Assembly: GCA_949742895.1 (NCBI GenBank)
Contig: CATJRT010000462.1
Location: 1 to 5,578, forward strand
Direction: 5' to 3'
DNA length: 5,578 nt
Source of the DNA: an uncultured Eubacteriales bacterium
Lineage (GTDB): Bacteria; Bacillota_A; Clostridia; Oscillospirales; Oscillospiraceae
Position 1 is the first letter of the stretch; each line of letters begins with the position of its first letter. This document shows positions 4,398 through 5,578 of the stretch, piece by piece. The notes below the pieces were generated by a model that had not been told where the DNA came from, made no database searches, and saw only the letters and a program-made list of their open reading frames with translations. The translations under genes and the position numbers were made by a program.

Positions 4398-5578
4398 ATG
4401 GAACTGAACGAGGCACTGGCCAAGCTGGCCGAGCTGCAAAAAAAGCTGTACGCCTATCAGGCGGCGGACTCCGCCCTGTACTTGGACGGCACTACCGTGG
4501 CCCCCAAGGACACCTCCGAGGGCCGGGGCGTGGCCTTGGGCGTCCTGGCCGGGGAGCGGCACAAACTCTTCTCCGCTCCCGAGGTGGGGGAGCTGCTGGA
4601 CTCCCTGTGGGAACGCAGGGAGGAGCTGAACCGGCTCCACCGCCGCCAGGTGGAGGAACTGCGGCGCAGCTACGCCCAGCTCACCCGTATCCCGGCGGAC
4701 GAGTATATGGAGTACGCCATGCTCACCAACGAGGCCAGCGACGTGTGGCACCGGTCTAAGGAGAGCGGCGATTTCGCGCTGTTCCGGCCCCTGCTGGAAA
4801 AGCTGGTGGCCTTCAACATCAAGTTCGCCGGGTACTACGACAGCACGAAAGCCCCTTATGACGCCCTGCTTAATGAATACGAGCGGGGCGTGGACACCGA
4901 GTACCTGGACAAGTTCTTCGCCACCCTCCGTGCGCGTATCGTCCCCCTCATCCACGCCATCGGGGAGAAAGAACAGCCGGACGACGCCTTCCTGCGCAGG
5001 TACTACCCCGCCGAAGCCCAGCGGAGATTCTCTGACTATCTCATGGAGGTGCTGGGGCTGGACCGCGCCCATTGCACCATCGGCGAGACGGAGCACCCCT
5101 ATACCCTGGAGTTCAACAACAGGGACGTGCGCATCACCACCCATTACAACGAAGACGATGTGGGCAGCTCCATGTACTCCGTCATCCACGAGGGGGGCCA
5201 CGCCAAGTACGAGCTGGGCATCTGCGATGAGGTGCAGTACACCTGCCTGGCCGGGGGCGTGTCCATGGGGGTACACGAAAGCCAGTCCCGGTTCTATGAG
5301 AACCTCATCGGCCGCTCCCTGCCCTTCATCCAGGCCATTTTCCCCAGAATGCAGGAATTCTTCCCGGAGCAGTTGGGGGACGTGACTGCGGAGCAGTTCT
5401 ACCGCGCCGTGAACAAGGCCCAGCCCTCCCTCATCCGCACCGAGGCGGACGAGCTGACCTACTGCCTGCACGTCATGGTGCGGTATGAGATCGAGAAGCG
5501 GCTCATCGGCGGGACCCTAAAGGTGAAGGACGTGCCGGAGACGTGGAACCGCCTTTACAAGGAGTACCTGGGGGTGGA
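4398..5578 (+). CDS. M32 family metallocarboxypeptidase (thermostable carboxypeptidase 1 type), partial
   Basis: A cytoplasmic zinc-dependent carboxypeptidase that removes C-terminal residues from peptides. The window holds 393 codons plus two bases, and the frame is open at the right edge; family members are about 500 residues, so roughly the last fifth is missing. Recognition rests on the block DVRITTHYNEDD (243-254), the zinc motif HEGGH at 264-268 with catalytic Glu265, and GVHESQSRFYEN (291-302), whose Glu294 is the expected third zinc ligand. The C-terminal IRTEADELTY (346-355) and VRYEIEKRLI (361-370) also match. The N-terminal half is helical and charged, as usual for M32, and there is no signal peptide. 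The start at 4398 follows GAGGT with 7 bases of spacing. M32 proteins commonly carry YEQG after the zinc motif, whereas this one has YELG. With the adjacent peptide-type importer, a role in using imported peptides is plausible but inferred. Confidence 0.95.
   Translation, partial: MELNEALAKLAELQKKLYAYQAADSALYLDGTTVAPKDTSEGRGVALGVLAGERHKLFSAPEVGELLDSLWERREELNRLHRRQVEELRRSYAQLTRIPADEYMEYAMLTNEASDVWHRSKESGDFALFRPLLEKLVAFNIKFAGYYDSTKAPYDALLNEYERGVDTEYLDKFFATLRARIVPLIHAIGEKEQPDDAFLRRYYPAEAQRRFSDYLMEVLGLDRAHCTIGETEHPYTLEFNNRDVRITTHYNEDDVGSSMYSVIHEGGHAKYELGICDEVQYTCLAGGVSMGVHESQSRFYENLIGRSLPFIQAIFPRMQEFFPEQLGDVTAEQFYRAVNKAQPSLIRTEADELTYCLHVMVRYEIEKRLIGGTLKVKDVPETWNRLYKEYLGV

Noticed and set aside
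4245..5471. A 408-codon open frame on the minus strand opposite the M32 carboxypeptidase
   Set aside because: The opposite strand encodes HEGGH and all other M32 blocks in frame. The antisense product is Val/Leu/Gln/His-rich without recognisable motifs and has no suitable ribosome binding site context.

Overview
The window looks like a chromosomal segment of a high-GC, anaerobic gut-type Firmicute, most likely an Oscillospiraceae/Ruminococcaceae-like clostridium. This is inferred from G+C-rich codon use, strong AGGAGG-type ribosome binding sites, the lipoprotein-type solute receptor and the mix of gene families. No rRNA or other taxonomic marker is present, so the assignment is tentative.

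Minus-strand half (about 1-2710). A peptide/nickel-type ABC importer operon reads leftward. A predicted promoter (2680-2707) comes first, then a family 5 solute-binding lipoprotein (2623 down to 1064), a strong hairpin with a short T-run (991-1027) that probably acts as an intercistronic attenuator, a DppB/OppB-type permease starting with GTG (970 down to 29), and the first eight codons of the next gene (24 down to the window edge). That last gene is expected to be the DppC/OppC partner permease. The lipoprotein would capture the ligand outside the cell, and the two permeases would pass it through the membrane using ATPases expected beyond the left edge.

Divergent control region (2624-2824). 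Two back-to-back sigma-70/A-like promoters lie here, their -35 boxes 24 bp apart. Each predicted leader carries a perfect 6-4-6 inverted repeat near its start or its ribosome binding site.

Plus-strand half (about 2732-5578). Four genes read rightward: a COG2426/Sm_multidrug_ex small membrane protein (2825-3310), a histidine phosphatase of the phosphoglycerate-mutase-like superfamily (3429-4016), a 103-residue single-span membrane protein of unknown function (4071-4382), and an M32 metallocarboxypeptidase (4398 to beyond the right edge). Gaps are 118, 54 and 15 bp. The 118 bp gap is packed with direct and inverted repeats and looks like a small extragenic palindromic element. The 54 bp gap carries a perfect 9-bp inverted repeat that brackets the ribosome binding site of the small membrane protein. 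Peptide uptake on one side and a cytoplasmic carboxypeptidase on the other would fit peptide utilisation, but this is inference from adjacency only.

I see no clear new defence, mobile or RNA-guided system. The items most worth a second look are the repeat-rich gap, the unrecognised small membrane protein with its hairpin-flanked start, and the paired leader hairpins at the divergent promoters. Very long open frames opposite the real genes are mirror frames caused by high GC and are not annotated.
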